Positions 1-5,891 of a stretch of DNA of 13,235 nt are shown here, piece by piece. Location: positions 1 through 13,235 of the forward strand of contig CAIYCZ010000526.1 of assembly GCA_903924805.1 (NCBI GenBank), given 5' to 3'. This DNA is from an uncultured delta proteobacterium (GTDB lineage Bacteria; Desulfobacterota; WTBG01; CAIYCZ01). Positions within the stretch are counted from its first letter, which is position 1. Each line of letters opens with the position of its first letter. The notes under the pieces are model-generated. The model was not told the DNA's origin, ran no database searches, and saw only the letters and a program-made list of their open reading frames with translations. The translations under genes and the position numbers were made by a program.

Positions 1-1998
1 CGTCCATTGCTTCGTGAGCACTTCGCGCGTGACGATGCCGTGCGCGTCCTTGCTCACCTTCACGATCTGGCCCTTCTCCGCCACGATCCGGCTGCCCTTG
101 TTCTTAATCTCCGCCTCGGCGTTGGCAATCGAGTCCTGCGAGTAGAACACTGAAAAGTCGGTCAGCTCAACAGCAACGGCTGGCGGCTCGCCTTTCTTTT
201 TTTCTCGTACGTGCGTTTTGACTTCGATGGCCGCCACATCGTGGAACACCACCTGATTCTTCTCCACCGCCCGCTTGTCGAACACCTCGGCGGGGATGTA
301 TTTTGGCGCAATGTCAATGCCCTTGGCCCGCGCCTCGTCCAGCACGTTGGGGAACAGCCCCATCTCGAACTCAAAGCCCAGGATGTCCACCTTCGTGATG
401 TGCTTCTTGCGGCATTCCAGAATGATCTCCTCGACGAAGAGCCGCGTCACCGGCTGGTTGACCGGCCCCACCACTACCAGACGCCCTGCCTTCTTCCCGT
501 GGAACGCCGCGAAGCCCGTCGTCTTCTCCGCGCGGTAGGCGCGCAGGATGAGGTCAACAAAGGCGGCTTCTTTTTCTTCCAACTGTTTTTGCTGCTCCGC
601 CTCGCGCAGGTTCGGGTTCACGCCGATGTAATGCTGGCGCTCGTACTTGCCCAGGTTGAGGATTTCAAAGGCGCGGTAGTCCTTGCCTTCAGCCTTGAGT
701 CGCCGCTGCACCCCTATCAGCCGCTTGCGCGTGGTATGGATGGCGAACTTGCCCAGGTCGCTGACAATCCACTTGCGGCCGTTCTTTTCGGCAACGGCCG
801 CCGTCGTGCCAGAGCCGCCGAAGAAGTCGGCGACCAGGTCACCGGGGTTGGATGAGGCGTTGATGATGCGTTCGAGCAGGGCTTCGGGTTTTTGGGTAGG
901 GTAATCCACTCTCTCTGTGGATTGCGAGTTTATGGGCGCAATATCCTCCCAAATATCTTCAATGGGATTCCCTTGAGACTCGTCAAGATAGCGCTTTACT
1001 CTAGGCATCCCGCCGCCCGTGATAACGATCCTGCCCTCCTGCATCCCCTGATCTATACGTGCTTGAGTCCATATCCAATGCTTCCCCGCAGGTGGAGAAA
1101 GGAGTTGATTGCCAAACTTGCGCGGTTCGCCTGCACCAGCTTGAGTGAAGTTGTCCAGCATGTATCGCCGGCCTGTATCGGGTTCAACATTTGAGTAGTG
1201 TTGCTCAATACGCTCACCGGCTAATGGCACAAAGAGCTTTGTGAACACAGGTGATTCGCCCTTTGCATAGAAATAGATAGAGTCAGAAACATTGCCAAAT
1301 GAATTGGCCTGCCCCTTGGACGAACGGATCTTCTGCCAAGTAATCGCGTTGCGGAACTTGTCGGATCCGAGCACTTCATCCAAGAGTAGCCGGATGTAAC
1401 TATTCACTCGCCAATCGCAATGTACATAAATGCTTCCATCCTCTGATAGTAAATCCCGCATCAGGATCAGCCGCTCGTAGATCATGGCAATGAAGGAATC
1501 CGCGCCCTTGCCCCAGGTGTCGCGGTAGGCGATCTCTTCGAGGATGTTGGGCTTCTTGGTGAAGGTATCGTCGCCGATCTCGATGTCCATGGAAAAGTCC
1601 GCGCCCACATCGAAGGGCGGATCAATGCAGATCAGCTTCAGGCCGCCCTGCTTTTCGATCTCCTCGCGCAACGGGCCGTTCTTCAGCGATGACAGGATGA
1701 GCTTGTTGTCGCCCCAGATGAGTTTGTTCGTCCAGCCCTTCATCTGCCGTCCGCGAGTATCGAACAAACCGAGTTGAAGGCTTGTATCTTCCAGCTTCTC
1801 GGCGCGAGGCTCGTCCACCTGCTCGATGACCTGGAAGGGCAGGACTATATTGCAGACCTCGCTCGTCTTGCCGTACCAGACCAGTTCCACCTCCCGCTTG
1901 TCTTCAAACAACAGAAAGCGATACTTCTCCGGCAACGGCCTGTCCGCCTCAATAAAGCGGACGATCTCCTGTTGCTCCTGTTCGGTCAGTCGTGGCAT
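1..1998 (-). CDS. Site-specific DNA methyltransferase (N6-adenine/N4-cytosine, type III Mod-like), C-terminus cut by window edge
   Basis: The frame is open for 666 codons from an ATG at 1998 to the left edge with no stop. An AAGGAG about 9 bases upstream fixes the start. The catalytic motif IV is DPPF at residues 126-129, preceded by WGDNK at 95-99. The SAM-binding motif I is FFGGSGTT at 392-399, followed by a NGRKWI strand. Motif IV before motif I, with about 260 residues of target-recognition sequence between them, is the beta-class order of type III Mod subunits. Residues beyond about 470 form an extra C-terminal domain that is cut off. Enzymes of this class methylate adenine or cytosine in a short site, usually beside a helicase-nuclease (Res) that would lie off the left edge; that partner is inferred, not seen. 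G+C is about 58-60% in the flanking parts but about 49% in 901-1500. Confidence 0.93.
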   Translation of the reverse strand, partial: MPRLTEQEQQEIVRFIEADRPLPEKYRFLLFEDKREVELVWYGKTSEVCNIVLPFQVIEQVDEPRAEKLEDTSLQLGLFDTRGRQMKGWTNKLIWGDNKLILSSLKNGPLREEIEKQGGLKLICIDPPFDVGADFSMDIEIGDDTFTKKPNILEEIAYRDTWGKGADSFIAMIYERLILMRDLLSEDGSIYVHCDWRVNSYIRLLLDEVLGSDKFRNAITWQKIRSSKGQANSFGNVSDSIYFYAKGESPVFTKLFVPLAGERIEQHYSNVEPDTGRRYMLDNFTQAGAGEPRKFGNQLLSPPAGKHWIWTQARIDQGMQEGRIVITGGGMPRVKRYLDESQGNPIEDIWEDIAPINSQSTERVDYPTQKPEALLERIINASSNPGDLVADFFGGSGTTAAVAEKNGRKWIVSDLGKFAIHTTRKRLIGVQRRLKAEGKDYRAFEILNLGKYERQHYIGVNPNLREAEQQKQLEEKEAAFVDLILRAYRAEKTTGFAAFHGKKAGRLVVVGPVNQPVTRLFVEEIILECRKKHITKVDILGFEFEMGLFPNVLDEARAKGIDIAPKYIPAEVFDKRAVEKNQVVFHDVAAIEVKTHVREKKKGEPPAVAVELTDFSVFYSQDSIANAEAEIKNKGSRIVAEKGQIVKVSKDAHGIVTREVLTKQWT

Positions 1999-2022
1999 AA
2001 AAATTCACTCCTTCGCGGTGTT

Positions 2023-2220
2023 CTACTCAGGTAAAGCTATTCGTTCTTCAGCATAAGCATTCCCCATCATCATCTCGTAGTGAGCGACATGGCCCGACTT
2101 GACGAAGATTGCCTTGAACACATTGAGGTAGGTCTCAACCATTGAGTCTTCAATCGAAACATAAAGATCGTCGTCGGCAAAATGTGAACCAGCATTAACC
2201 CATGTAATTATCGGGGACAT
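2023..2220 (-). CDS. Hypothetical 65-aa protein, probably the C-terminal remnant of a larger gene
   Basis: It ends 24 bases before the methyltransferase start and reads the same way, so the two may be co-transcribed. The protein is acidic, with the segments VNAGSHFADDDLY and HYEMMMG near its ends. These remind me of the C-terminal tail of AAA-type ATPases that travel with restriction systems, but this is recollection and not a match I can test. The possible ATG at 2220 has no good ribosome-binding site. Only six more codons precede it in frame before a TAA, so the N-terminal part of any parent protein is missing. The break falls on a TGTCCCC motif. It may be a decayed gene or a true small protein; function unknown. 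Confidence 0.45.
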   Translation of the reverse strand: MSPIITWVNAGSHFADDDLYVSIEDSMVETYLNVFKAIFVKSGHVAHYEMMMGNAYAEERIALPE

Positions 2221-2250
2221 CCACAGATTATTTCTTTTTTATAGTCTATT

Positions 2251-2285
2251 GGGGACAACGGTTCTATTTAATTTAGAACCGCCCC
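2251..2285. repeat. Palindromic hairpin with GGTTCTA arms, flanked by GGGG/CCCC
   Basis: CGGTTCTA (2259-2266) and TAGAACCG (2274-2281) are perfect 8-base arms around a 7-base AT loop. GGGG at 2251-2254 and CCCC at 2282-2285 can extend the stem with a 4-base bulge. No T-run follows on either strand, so it is not a typical intrinsic terminator. It lies just downstream of the micro-ORF chain and next to a second TGTCCCC motif, and may be a REP-like element. Confidence 0.55.
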
Positions 2286-2298
2286 GATTTTCTTCAGC

Positions 2299-2475
2299 CT
2301 ATTTTTTGATATACGCATTCAATCCAACGATAACAGGCTTTCCATCTATTATCGCCGTAGTCGTCTGGTTGCCGTGGCTTGAGGCGATGACCAGAGTTTT
2401 ACCGCTCGCCGATGGCGTAGGTGTTTGCATTTCAACCGTGATTATCAATTCGTTTTCTTTAATTTCTACTTTCAT
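2299..2475 (-). CDS. Small conserved-looking hypothetical protein, 58 aa
   Basis: The reading frame runs from ATG 2475 to a TAG at 2299-2301, with AGGA five bases before the ATG. The protein starts with a charged beta-like stretch (MKVEIKENELIITVEM). It then has PTPSASGKTLVIASSHGN and ends with DGKPVIVGLNAYIKK. I believe I have seen short proteins of this pattern in phage and mobile-element contexts, but I know no function. The GKT is not part of a full P-loop (no GxxxxGK). The ATG overlaps the stop of the preceding 24-codon frame as ATGA, so translation is probably coupled. Codon pattern and a good SD make it the most credible gene of the chain. The opposite strand is also open here but has no better support. 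Confidence 0.7.
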   Translation of the reverse strand: MKVEIKENELIITVEMQTPTPSASGKTLVIASSHGNQTTTAIIDGKPVIVGLNAYIKK

Positions 2476-2546
2476 ACTTTTCCTATTTTCTGCCGGTGTC
2501 CGGCAATCAGAATCTTGTATTGTTTGTCATTTTTCCCAGGTTTCAT
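2472..2546 (-). CDS. Micro-ORF, 24 aa, coupled to both neighbours
   Basis: A 24-codon frame that overlaps the gene before it and the gene after it by ATGA. A GGAG sits 10 bases upstream of its ATG. The peptide is strongly basic and hydrophilic (MKPGKNDKQYK at the start, GHRQKIGKV at the end). No family is recognised. The case rests on its place in the overlapping chain; alone it would be too short to call. It could instead serve only as a translational bridge to the 58-aa gene. Confidence 0.4.
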   Translation of the reverse strand: MKPGKNDKQYKILIAGHRQKIGKV

Positions 2547-2635
2547 AATACTCTATCTCCGCCTATTTTATCGGCCCCTGTTTGATAGCACGCCTTAAGC
2601 GTTTCCCATGCGCAGCGGATTAAATCCGAAAGCAT
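2543..2635 (-). CDS. Micro-ORF, 30 aa, first of the ATGA-linked trio
   Basis: A 30-codon frame from ATG 2635, ending in a TGA that overlaps the next ATG. The upstream AGGTGAG is about 11 bases away, a slightly long spacing; a GTG four codons earlier is an alternative start. The peptide begins MLSDLIRCAWETLKACYQ, which could form a short amphipathic helix with two cysteines, and ends GGDRVL. I recognise no family. Confidence 0.4.
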   Translation of the reverse strand: MLSDLIRCAWETLKACYQTGADKIGGDRVL

Positions 2636-2659
2636 GTTTTTGTGCACTCACCTATAAAA

Positions 2660-2734
2660 TTAATCTTGTTTGATGTCTTTCCAGAATAGGAGACAATAAG
2701 AGACAACAGCGCCTATTAAAAAAAGACGCTGCAT
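2660..2734 (-). CDS. Possible small membrane peptide, 24 aa, behind the PIN toxin
   Basis: The ATG overlaps the stop of the PIN-domain gene in the arrangement TAATG, a classic re-initiation junction. The peptide has one hydrophobic run (LFLIGAVVSYCLLFW) flanked by charged ends, so it could span the membrane once. An AAGGA lies 13 bases upstream, which is far. No family recognised. It could be chance; the junction and the hydrophobic run are the only support. Confidence 0.28.
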   Translation of the reverse strand: MQRLFLIGAVVSYCLLFWKDIKQD

Positions 2735-3111
2735 TATGGATTAAATATCCTTAACTCCAGCCCCGCAATCCCCTTGAAGTGCTTTTTATTGCCTGTGGTC
2801 AGCGAAATGTTATTTTCAACTGCGGTAGCGGCAATAATCGCGTCACCGGCACGCATGCCTGTTGAGAGCGCGTATTGTTCAATATAAATTGCTGCACGAT
2901 GACCGATATTTTCTGTAAACGGCAGTATTTGAAAATTAAAGTCAGCAAGAAAACTCTTTGTGATTTTTTGCATGTCCTTTGATTGCGGACATTGCATTAA
3001 TTCCATGAAGGTGAGTATCGAGATCCTGCGTTGTTGGTTCATTTCAACTACGTGGGCTGCCTTTTTATTTCCCTTTTGCACCCAGATGAGAATATCAGTA
3101 TCAAACAGCAC
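2734..3111 (-). CDS. vapC: PIN-domain toxin ribonuclease, VapC family
   Basis: The 125 aa suit a VapC toxin, a Mg-dependent endoribonuclease that cleaves tRNA or rRNA unless bound by its antitoxin. The acidic PIN residues are visible: D4 (with D6) in LFDTDIL, E37 in TFMEL and D90 in AGDAIIAATA. The fourth position, in TTGNKKHF, is N108, a common variant in the family. The start is a GTG with GGAGG eight bases upstream, inside the antitoxin gene. The two genes overlap by 11 bases, which ties toxin to antitoxin synthesis. The symbol is by family; the RNA target cannot be read from the sequence. Confidence 0.9.
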   Translation of the reverse strand: MLFDTDILIWVQKGNKKAAHVVEMNQQRRISILTFMELMQCPQSKDMQKITKSFLADFNFQILPFTENIGHRAAIYIEQYALSTGMRAGDAIIAATAVENNISLTTGNKKHFKGIAGLELRIFNP

Positions 3112-3343
3112 GATATCTTCCTCCGCGAAGCTGTGCCATTAACTCATTGATATCCGTATCTTGTGGAAGCATTCCAAAAAACGGATGTTCACTCACCTTC
3201 ACCTTTTTATCCTTTGCTTCTGAAGACGGAACAATAACGCCTTTCTGTTTGCCATGATACATGATCGTGACTTTTTCTTTTCTTTCGAGAGCCTTTAGAA
3301 TATCTCTCATTTTGTATCTCAGATCAACAATAGTTGCTTTCAC
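3101..3343 (-). CDS. vapB: Type II antitoxin, Phd/YefM-like, partner of the PIN toxin
   Basis: This 80-aa protein starts at a GTG with GGGAG five bases upstream. The N-terminal half (DLRYKMRDILKALERKEKV, then GKQKGVIVP) is the Phd/YefM-type DNA-binding and dimer part. The C-terminal part has HPFFGM and ends in LRGGRY, as in antitoxins paired with VapC, and should wrap the toxin active site. It is the first gene of the operon and lies directly behind a sigma70-like promoter with an inverted repeat across the -10, the expected autoregulation target. Antitoxin identity is firm; the symbol vapB follows the toxin and not the fold. Confidence 0.87.
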   Translation of the reverse strand: MKATIVDLRYKMRDILKALERKEKVTIMYHGKQKGVIVPSSEAKDKKVKVSEHPFFGMLPQDTDINELMAQLRGGRYRAV

Positions 3344-3364
3344 GGTATCTCCCTTGCTTTTTAA

Positions 3365-3389
3365 AAATGTATACAGAGATTATACATTT
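3365..3389. promoter_or_regulatory. Inverted-repeat operator of the toxin-antitoxin operon
   Basis: AAATGTATA (3365-3373) and TATACATTT (3381-3389) are perfect 9-base arms with a 7-base spacer. The right arm overlaps the -10 box of the toxin-antitoxin promoter. Binding of the toxin-antitoxin complex here would block transcription, the usual autoregulation of this family (inference from position and symmetry). Confidence 0.7.
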
Positions 3390-3406
3390 AGTTTGTTATA
3401 ATGCAA
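3379..3406 (-). promoter_or_regulatory. Sigma70-type promoter of the toxin-antitoxin operon
   Basis: On the minus strand, TTGCAT (3406-3401) and a perfect TATAAT (3384-3379) are 16 bases apart. Transcription would start near 3372, leaving a leader of about 30 bases before the antitoxin GTG. Confidence 0.75.
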
Positions 3407-3440
3407 TATTTTATTATGAGTGTAGGGTCAGGCTTAAATA

Positions 3441-4571
3441 TTAAGCATTGAAATTTATTTTATGCAGTTGTTCCCTTAAGAATTCAAACATCTCTTCCTT
3501 TGTCGGCGGGCAGCCGCTGAGCCAGGTATTATCTTCGGCAATTACCTTTGTGCATTCACCGACAAAGATGGTTCTGTTTGATGCCCTGCCAGAATTATTC
3601 TTCCCCAGCACGATGGTCGTTTCTTCTTCCTTCTCTGTCAGCTCATTCTCAATCCGATGCAATGCGGAAAAGAGCGGAATGAGGCAGCCGCTGCAGGCAG
3701 TCTGAGCGCAGAGTTTGAGATGGGGGAAGGCCCGTTTTAAATAATCTTCCGGCTGCTCAAAATTCATTTTAAAATTCTTTAAGTCATCCCCCTGGATGTC
3801 AATTTTTGCAATGTTCATTTCCCCCAGCCCTGCCTCATGACCCAGCCTGATGGTTCTGATTTCCCGCGGATTGATGCCCATAAGAGAGGTTGTTACGGCA
3901 TCACAAGCGACAATGTCCGTGCTTGCCAGGAGGAAGTTTTTATTTTTGTGCACCGGCGCGGTGCAGTCAACAACGGTGAGGGAAGGGCGGATTAAGAGGT
4001 TTAATTCAGTGACTGAGCCATGAATACCGTCTGTACCCACGTGATGGAAAGACGGCTTATCTTCCCGCCTGATAAACCCCTTGAGATTTTTCATGCCGAT
4101 GGAAACTCTGGTGAGGTAGTGGGGTTTCGGCACCGGGACGTTAATGATATGATCCCAGGTAAAGGCGTGCTCTGATACGGAGAATGTCTTGGGGGTTCTG
4201 GGAGAATGATTTTTATATACCCGAAACGGTCCGTCATCAAAAAGTATCCAGGGTACATTTTGTCGCCTGGCAATATCATCGATTCCGGTTTCAATGAAAC
4301 ATTCCCGCAAGGCAGAGCGTGGCTGAAAATAGTTGGGCCCTTCACCAATCGCAATAGATGTCGCGCCCTGCTGGCGGCACCACACAATGAGTGCTTCAAC
4401 GAGTGCCGGGTTTGTTGTCTGGCCGGTGGTGTAGTGCTCGGGCTCAACCAGGTTTGGCTTGATGAGAACGGATTTTCCTTCCAGCACAACCTCTGAAGCA
4501 AACGGCTTCAGCAATATTTGAAGCGTCGGCAGGATACCGTCTTGTATCTGTCTTATGGAGACGATTGACAT
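3441..4571 (-). CDS. DUF362 domain protein with C-terminal cysteine cluster
   Basis: The 376 aa match the DUF362 family, whose function is not settled. Family landmarks are LIKPNLVEP (37-44), the GEGPN turn (77-80), a VPVPKPHYLTRVSIGMKNLKG block (145-165), VVDC (200-203) and DIVACDAV (219-226). The last third carries CAQTACSGC (C288, C293, C296) plus C340 and C354, an arrangement that could bind an iron-sulfur cluster or zinc (inference). No signal peptide, so cytoplasmic. The ATG at 4571 lacks a strong ribosome-binding site (only a weak GAG nearby). It stands alone: the toxin-antitoxin promoter lies downstream and the repeat region upstream. Confidence 0.88.
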   Translation of the reverse strand: MSIVSIRQIQDGILPTLQILLKPFASEVVLEGKSVLIKPNLVEPEHYTTGQTTNPALVEALIVWCRQQGATSIAIGEGPNYFQPRSALRECFIETGIDDIARRQNVPWILFDDGPFRVYKNHSPRTPKTFSVSEHAFTWDHIINVPVPKPHYLTRVSIGMKNLKGFIRREDKPSFHHVGTDGIHGSVTELNLLIRPSLTVVDCTAPVHKNKNFLLASTDIVACDAVTTSLMGINPREIRTIRLGHEAGLGEMNIAKIDIQGDDLKNFKMNFEQPEDYLKRAFPHLKLCAQTACSGCLIPLFSALHRIENELTEKEEETTIVLGKNNSGRASNRTIFVGECTKVIAEDNTWLSGCPPTKEEMFEFLREQLHKINFNA

Positions 4572-4610
4572 GGTGTACTCTATGCTATGAAAAAAAACAA
4601 TTAGGCTAGT

Positions 4611-4685
4611 AGCGAACAGCGATTAGAAAATAGCGATCAGCAAACAGTTTATTTTTTTAAGCTGATAGCTGACGGCTGATAGCTT
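4611..4685. repeat. Degenerate AGCGATCAGC / GCTGATAGCT palindromic repeats
   Basis: AGCGAACAGC (4611-4620) and AGCGATCAGC (4632-4641) are followed by two GCTGATAGCT copies (4661-4670 and 4675-4684). The second and third units are 9/10 complementary, so the stretch can fold. It looks like intergenic REP-type filler and codes for nothing obvious. Confidence 0.5.
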
Positions 4686-4769
4686 TTCATTCATTCTTAA
4701 CCACTTTAATCACCATTCCGGGCTGAAGCTGAAGCAACCTCATTATGTAAAGGTTCAGGTAAATTCTCA

Positions 4770-4798
4770 TTGACAATTAAATTGTATATATATTAACA
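4770..4798 (+). promoter_or_regulatory. Possible tRNA promoter
   Basis: A perfect TTGACA (4770-4775) is followed 17 bases later by TTAACA (4793-4798) in an AT-rich tract. The -10 is poor and other registers are possible. It would give a leader of roughly 40 bases before the tRNA. Confidence 0.35.
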
Positions 4799-4845
4799 TA
4801 TAACGTTTTTTCAATGAAGGAAATGTTCCAACCTTATATATCTAT

Positions 4846-4922
4846 GGCGGTGTAGCTCAGTCGGTCAGAGCATGCGGCTCATATCCGCAGTGTCCGGGGT
4901 TCAAATCCCTGCACCGCCACCA
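4846..4922 (+). tRNA. tRNA-Met(CAT), elongator type
   Basis: The cloverleaf is complete. The acceptor stem is GGCGGTG (4846-4852) with CACCGCC (4912-4918), then discriminator A and an encoded CCA. The D stem is GCTC/GAGC. The anticodon stem TGCGG/CCGCA encloses the loop CTCATAT with anticodon CAT. The variable loop is GTGTC, and the T stem CGGGG/CCCTG (one G-T pair) encloses TTCAAAT. All seven acceptor pairs are present, so it is not an initiator tRNA with a mismatched first pair. The body resembles elongator tRNA-Met more than the lysidine-modified tRNA-Ile(CAT), which remains a lesser possibility. Confidence 0.95.
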
Positions 4923-4934
4923 CTTAAATCCTCC

Positions 4935-4964
4935 TTATAACGTCAAGCTGCCCGCGCGTTATAA
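4935..4964. repeat. 8-bp inverted repeat just past the tRNA
   Basis: TTATAACG (4935-4942) and CGTTATAA (4957-4964) flank a 14-base GC-rich spacer, starting 12 bases after the tRNA CCA. It could be a recombinase or processing site, or the tRNA transcript end. There is no T-run. Function unknown. Confidence 0.4.
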
Positions 4965-5062
4965 TCCTCATTGGTACAACACCGGATAATCACTGCGACG
5001 CATCAGTAGATACCGGCAGCTATCCGCTTGTTACCTGTTGGTAAGCGTGAAACAGGGTAAAT

Positions 5063-5105
5063 AAAAAAGAGTTCCCCCATCATAATTATAAAGGAACTCT
5101 TTTTT
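5063..5105. terminator. Bidirectional intrinsic terminator
   Basis: AAAAAAGAGTTCC (5063-5075) pairs perfectly with GGAACTCTTTTTT (5093-5105) around a 17-base loop. T-runs leave the stem on both strands, so it can end the tRNA transcript (plus) and the excisionase-type gene (minus, stop at 5128). Confidence 0.85.
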
Positions 5106-5127
5106 ATTCTTTTGCCGCAGCAAAATG

Positions 5128-5313
5128 CTATTTCATCATTTTTTCAATAAATGCCTTGTTGAACCTCCATGATCCCCCAACTCTAAACCCCGGGATTGAT
5201 CCCTGTTTAGCCAGCTTATAGACAGTTATTTTTGATAGTTTCAAATAATCTGCCACTTCTTCTGCTGTGAGTATTGAGGAATTAGCATTCAAATCTTTAT
5301 TCTTTCTCCTCAT
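5128..5313 (-). CDS. Excisionase-family helix-turn-helix DNA-binding protein (HTH_17 type)
   Basis: This 61-aa protein has a single winged helix typical of the excisionase/MerR-like DNA-binding domain. Helices run from LTAEEVADYLKLS (15-27) through ITVYKLAKQG (29-38), followed by the wing IPGFRVGGSWRFNKAFIEKMM (40-60). The start is firm: AAGGAGGA lies eight bases before the ATG. Proteins of this size act as recombination directionality factors in phages and integrative elements, or as small regulators. No integrase or other mobile gene is visible beside it, but the tRNA next door is a common integration target. The upstream region is very AT-rich and includes a 9-bp inverted repeat (5394-5418) that could be its site of action. 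Confidence 0.88.
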   Translation of the reverse strand: MRRKNKDLNANSSILTAEEVADYLKLSKITVYKLAKQGSIPGFRVGGSWRFNKAFIEKMMK

Positions 5314-5393
5314 TTATAAATCCTCCTTTACTATTATATTCTCAGTCCATAATATATAATCCATATAACACAAAAATTAATTATTGCAAGCCT

Positions 5394-5418
5394 AATATTG
5401 TTTTTAATTAACAATATT
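5394..5418. repeat. 9-bp inverted repeat upstream of the excisionase-type gene
   Basis: AATATTGTT (5394-5402) and AACAATATT (5410-5418) are perfect arms around TTTAATT. The site lies about 80 bases upstream of the excisionase-type start and could be an operator or binding site for that protein. With such AT-rich sequence, chance pairing is possible. Confidence 0.45.
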
Positions 5419-5684
5419 TTAATTTTACATGTATTGATAGAAAAAGTCTTGTTAATGAGAATATCCTGAAATTAGATAACATATTAAAAATATACAGGTT
5501 ATTTTAAAAGAGGAGAGCTATTATTTTATAGTATTTATAAAATTTGCCGGGTATTTATCATCTCCGGTTACATTTAAAAAAGCATGTAAAATTAATTAAT
5601 TATAATTACTTATGGTTCATATGCAGGGAAGATGTGCCGGGGGAAATGCAAAATATTTTTTATAATAATTTTTCTTATAGATAG

Positions 5685-5742
5685 AGCCTAATAATAATAC
5701 AATAGGGGGATATTTATGATGAAAGACCCCTATTAGAGGGCT
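5685..5742 (+). other. Nested hairpin in the AT-rich leader, possible structured RNA
   Basis: AATAGGGG (5701-5708) pairs perfectly with CCCCTATT (5727-5734) around an 18-base loop. AGCC (5685-5688) with GGCT (5739-5742) can close an outer stem. It stands out because G/C runs are rare here. CTGAGA follows at once, but the rest of a thiamine-pyrophosphate riboswitch is absent. No known riboswitch class fits. Confidence 0.45.
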
Positions 5743-5864
5743 GAGAAAATTAATTTAGAGAATTGTAACATACTATGAGCAATATAAATTTTCATTGCAT
5801 AAAAAATGCTGATACATAGAGTATTACATGCATCATACAAAAAAGCAGTAAATAAAGCATCTGA

Positions 5865-5891
5865 GGCACTCGATGGAAACCATAGAGTGTC
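5865..5891 (+). other. Strong hairpin 55 bases before the regulator start
   Basis: GGCACTC (5865-5871) pairs with GAGTGTC (5885-5891, one G-T pair). After a G/A mismatch, ATGG (5873-5876) pairs with CCAT (5880-5883) around an AAA loop. No T-run follows. It may be a leader structure controlling the downstream gene. Confidence 0.45.

Noticed and set aside
211..855. Long plus-strand frames inside 1-2000
   Set aside because: They run antisense to the methyltransferase, which has motifs and a ribosome-binding site; the plus frames show no family features and arise from its G+C-rich codons.
2213..2224. 12-base match to 12941-12952 in inverted orientation (GTGGATGTCCCC)
   Set aside because: A handful of 12-base matches are expected by chance in a window of this size, and the flanks do not extend the similarity.
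2249..2548. 99-codon plus-strand frame
   Set aside because: It lies antisense to the 58-aa gene and its 24-codon neighbour, begins in the hairpin with no ribosome-binding site, and the minus frames have SD sites and linked starts.
5701..5746. Thiamine-pyrophosphate riboswitch, suggested by GGGG...CTGAGA
   Set aside because: The conserved second half (the CCTGAT and CCAGCG parts) is absent, and the downstream gene is not a thiamine gene.
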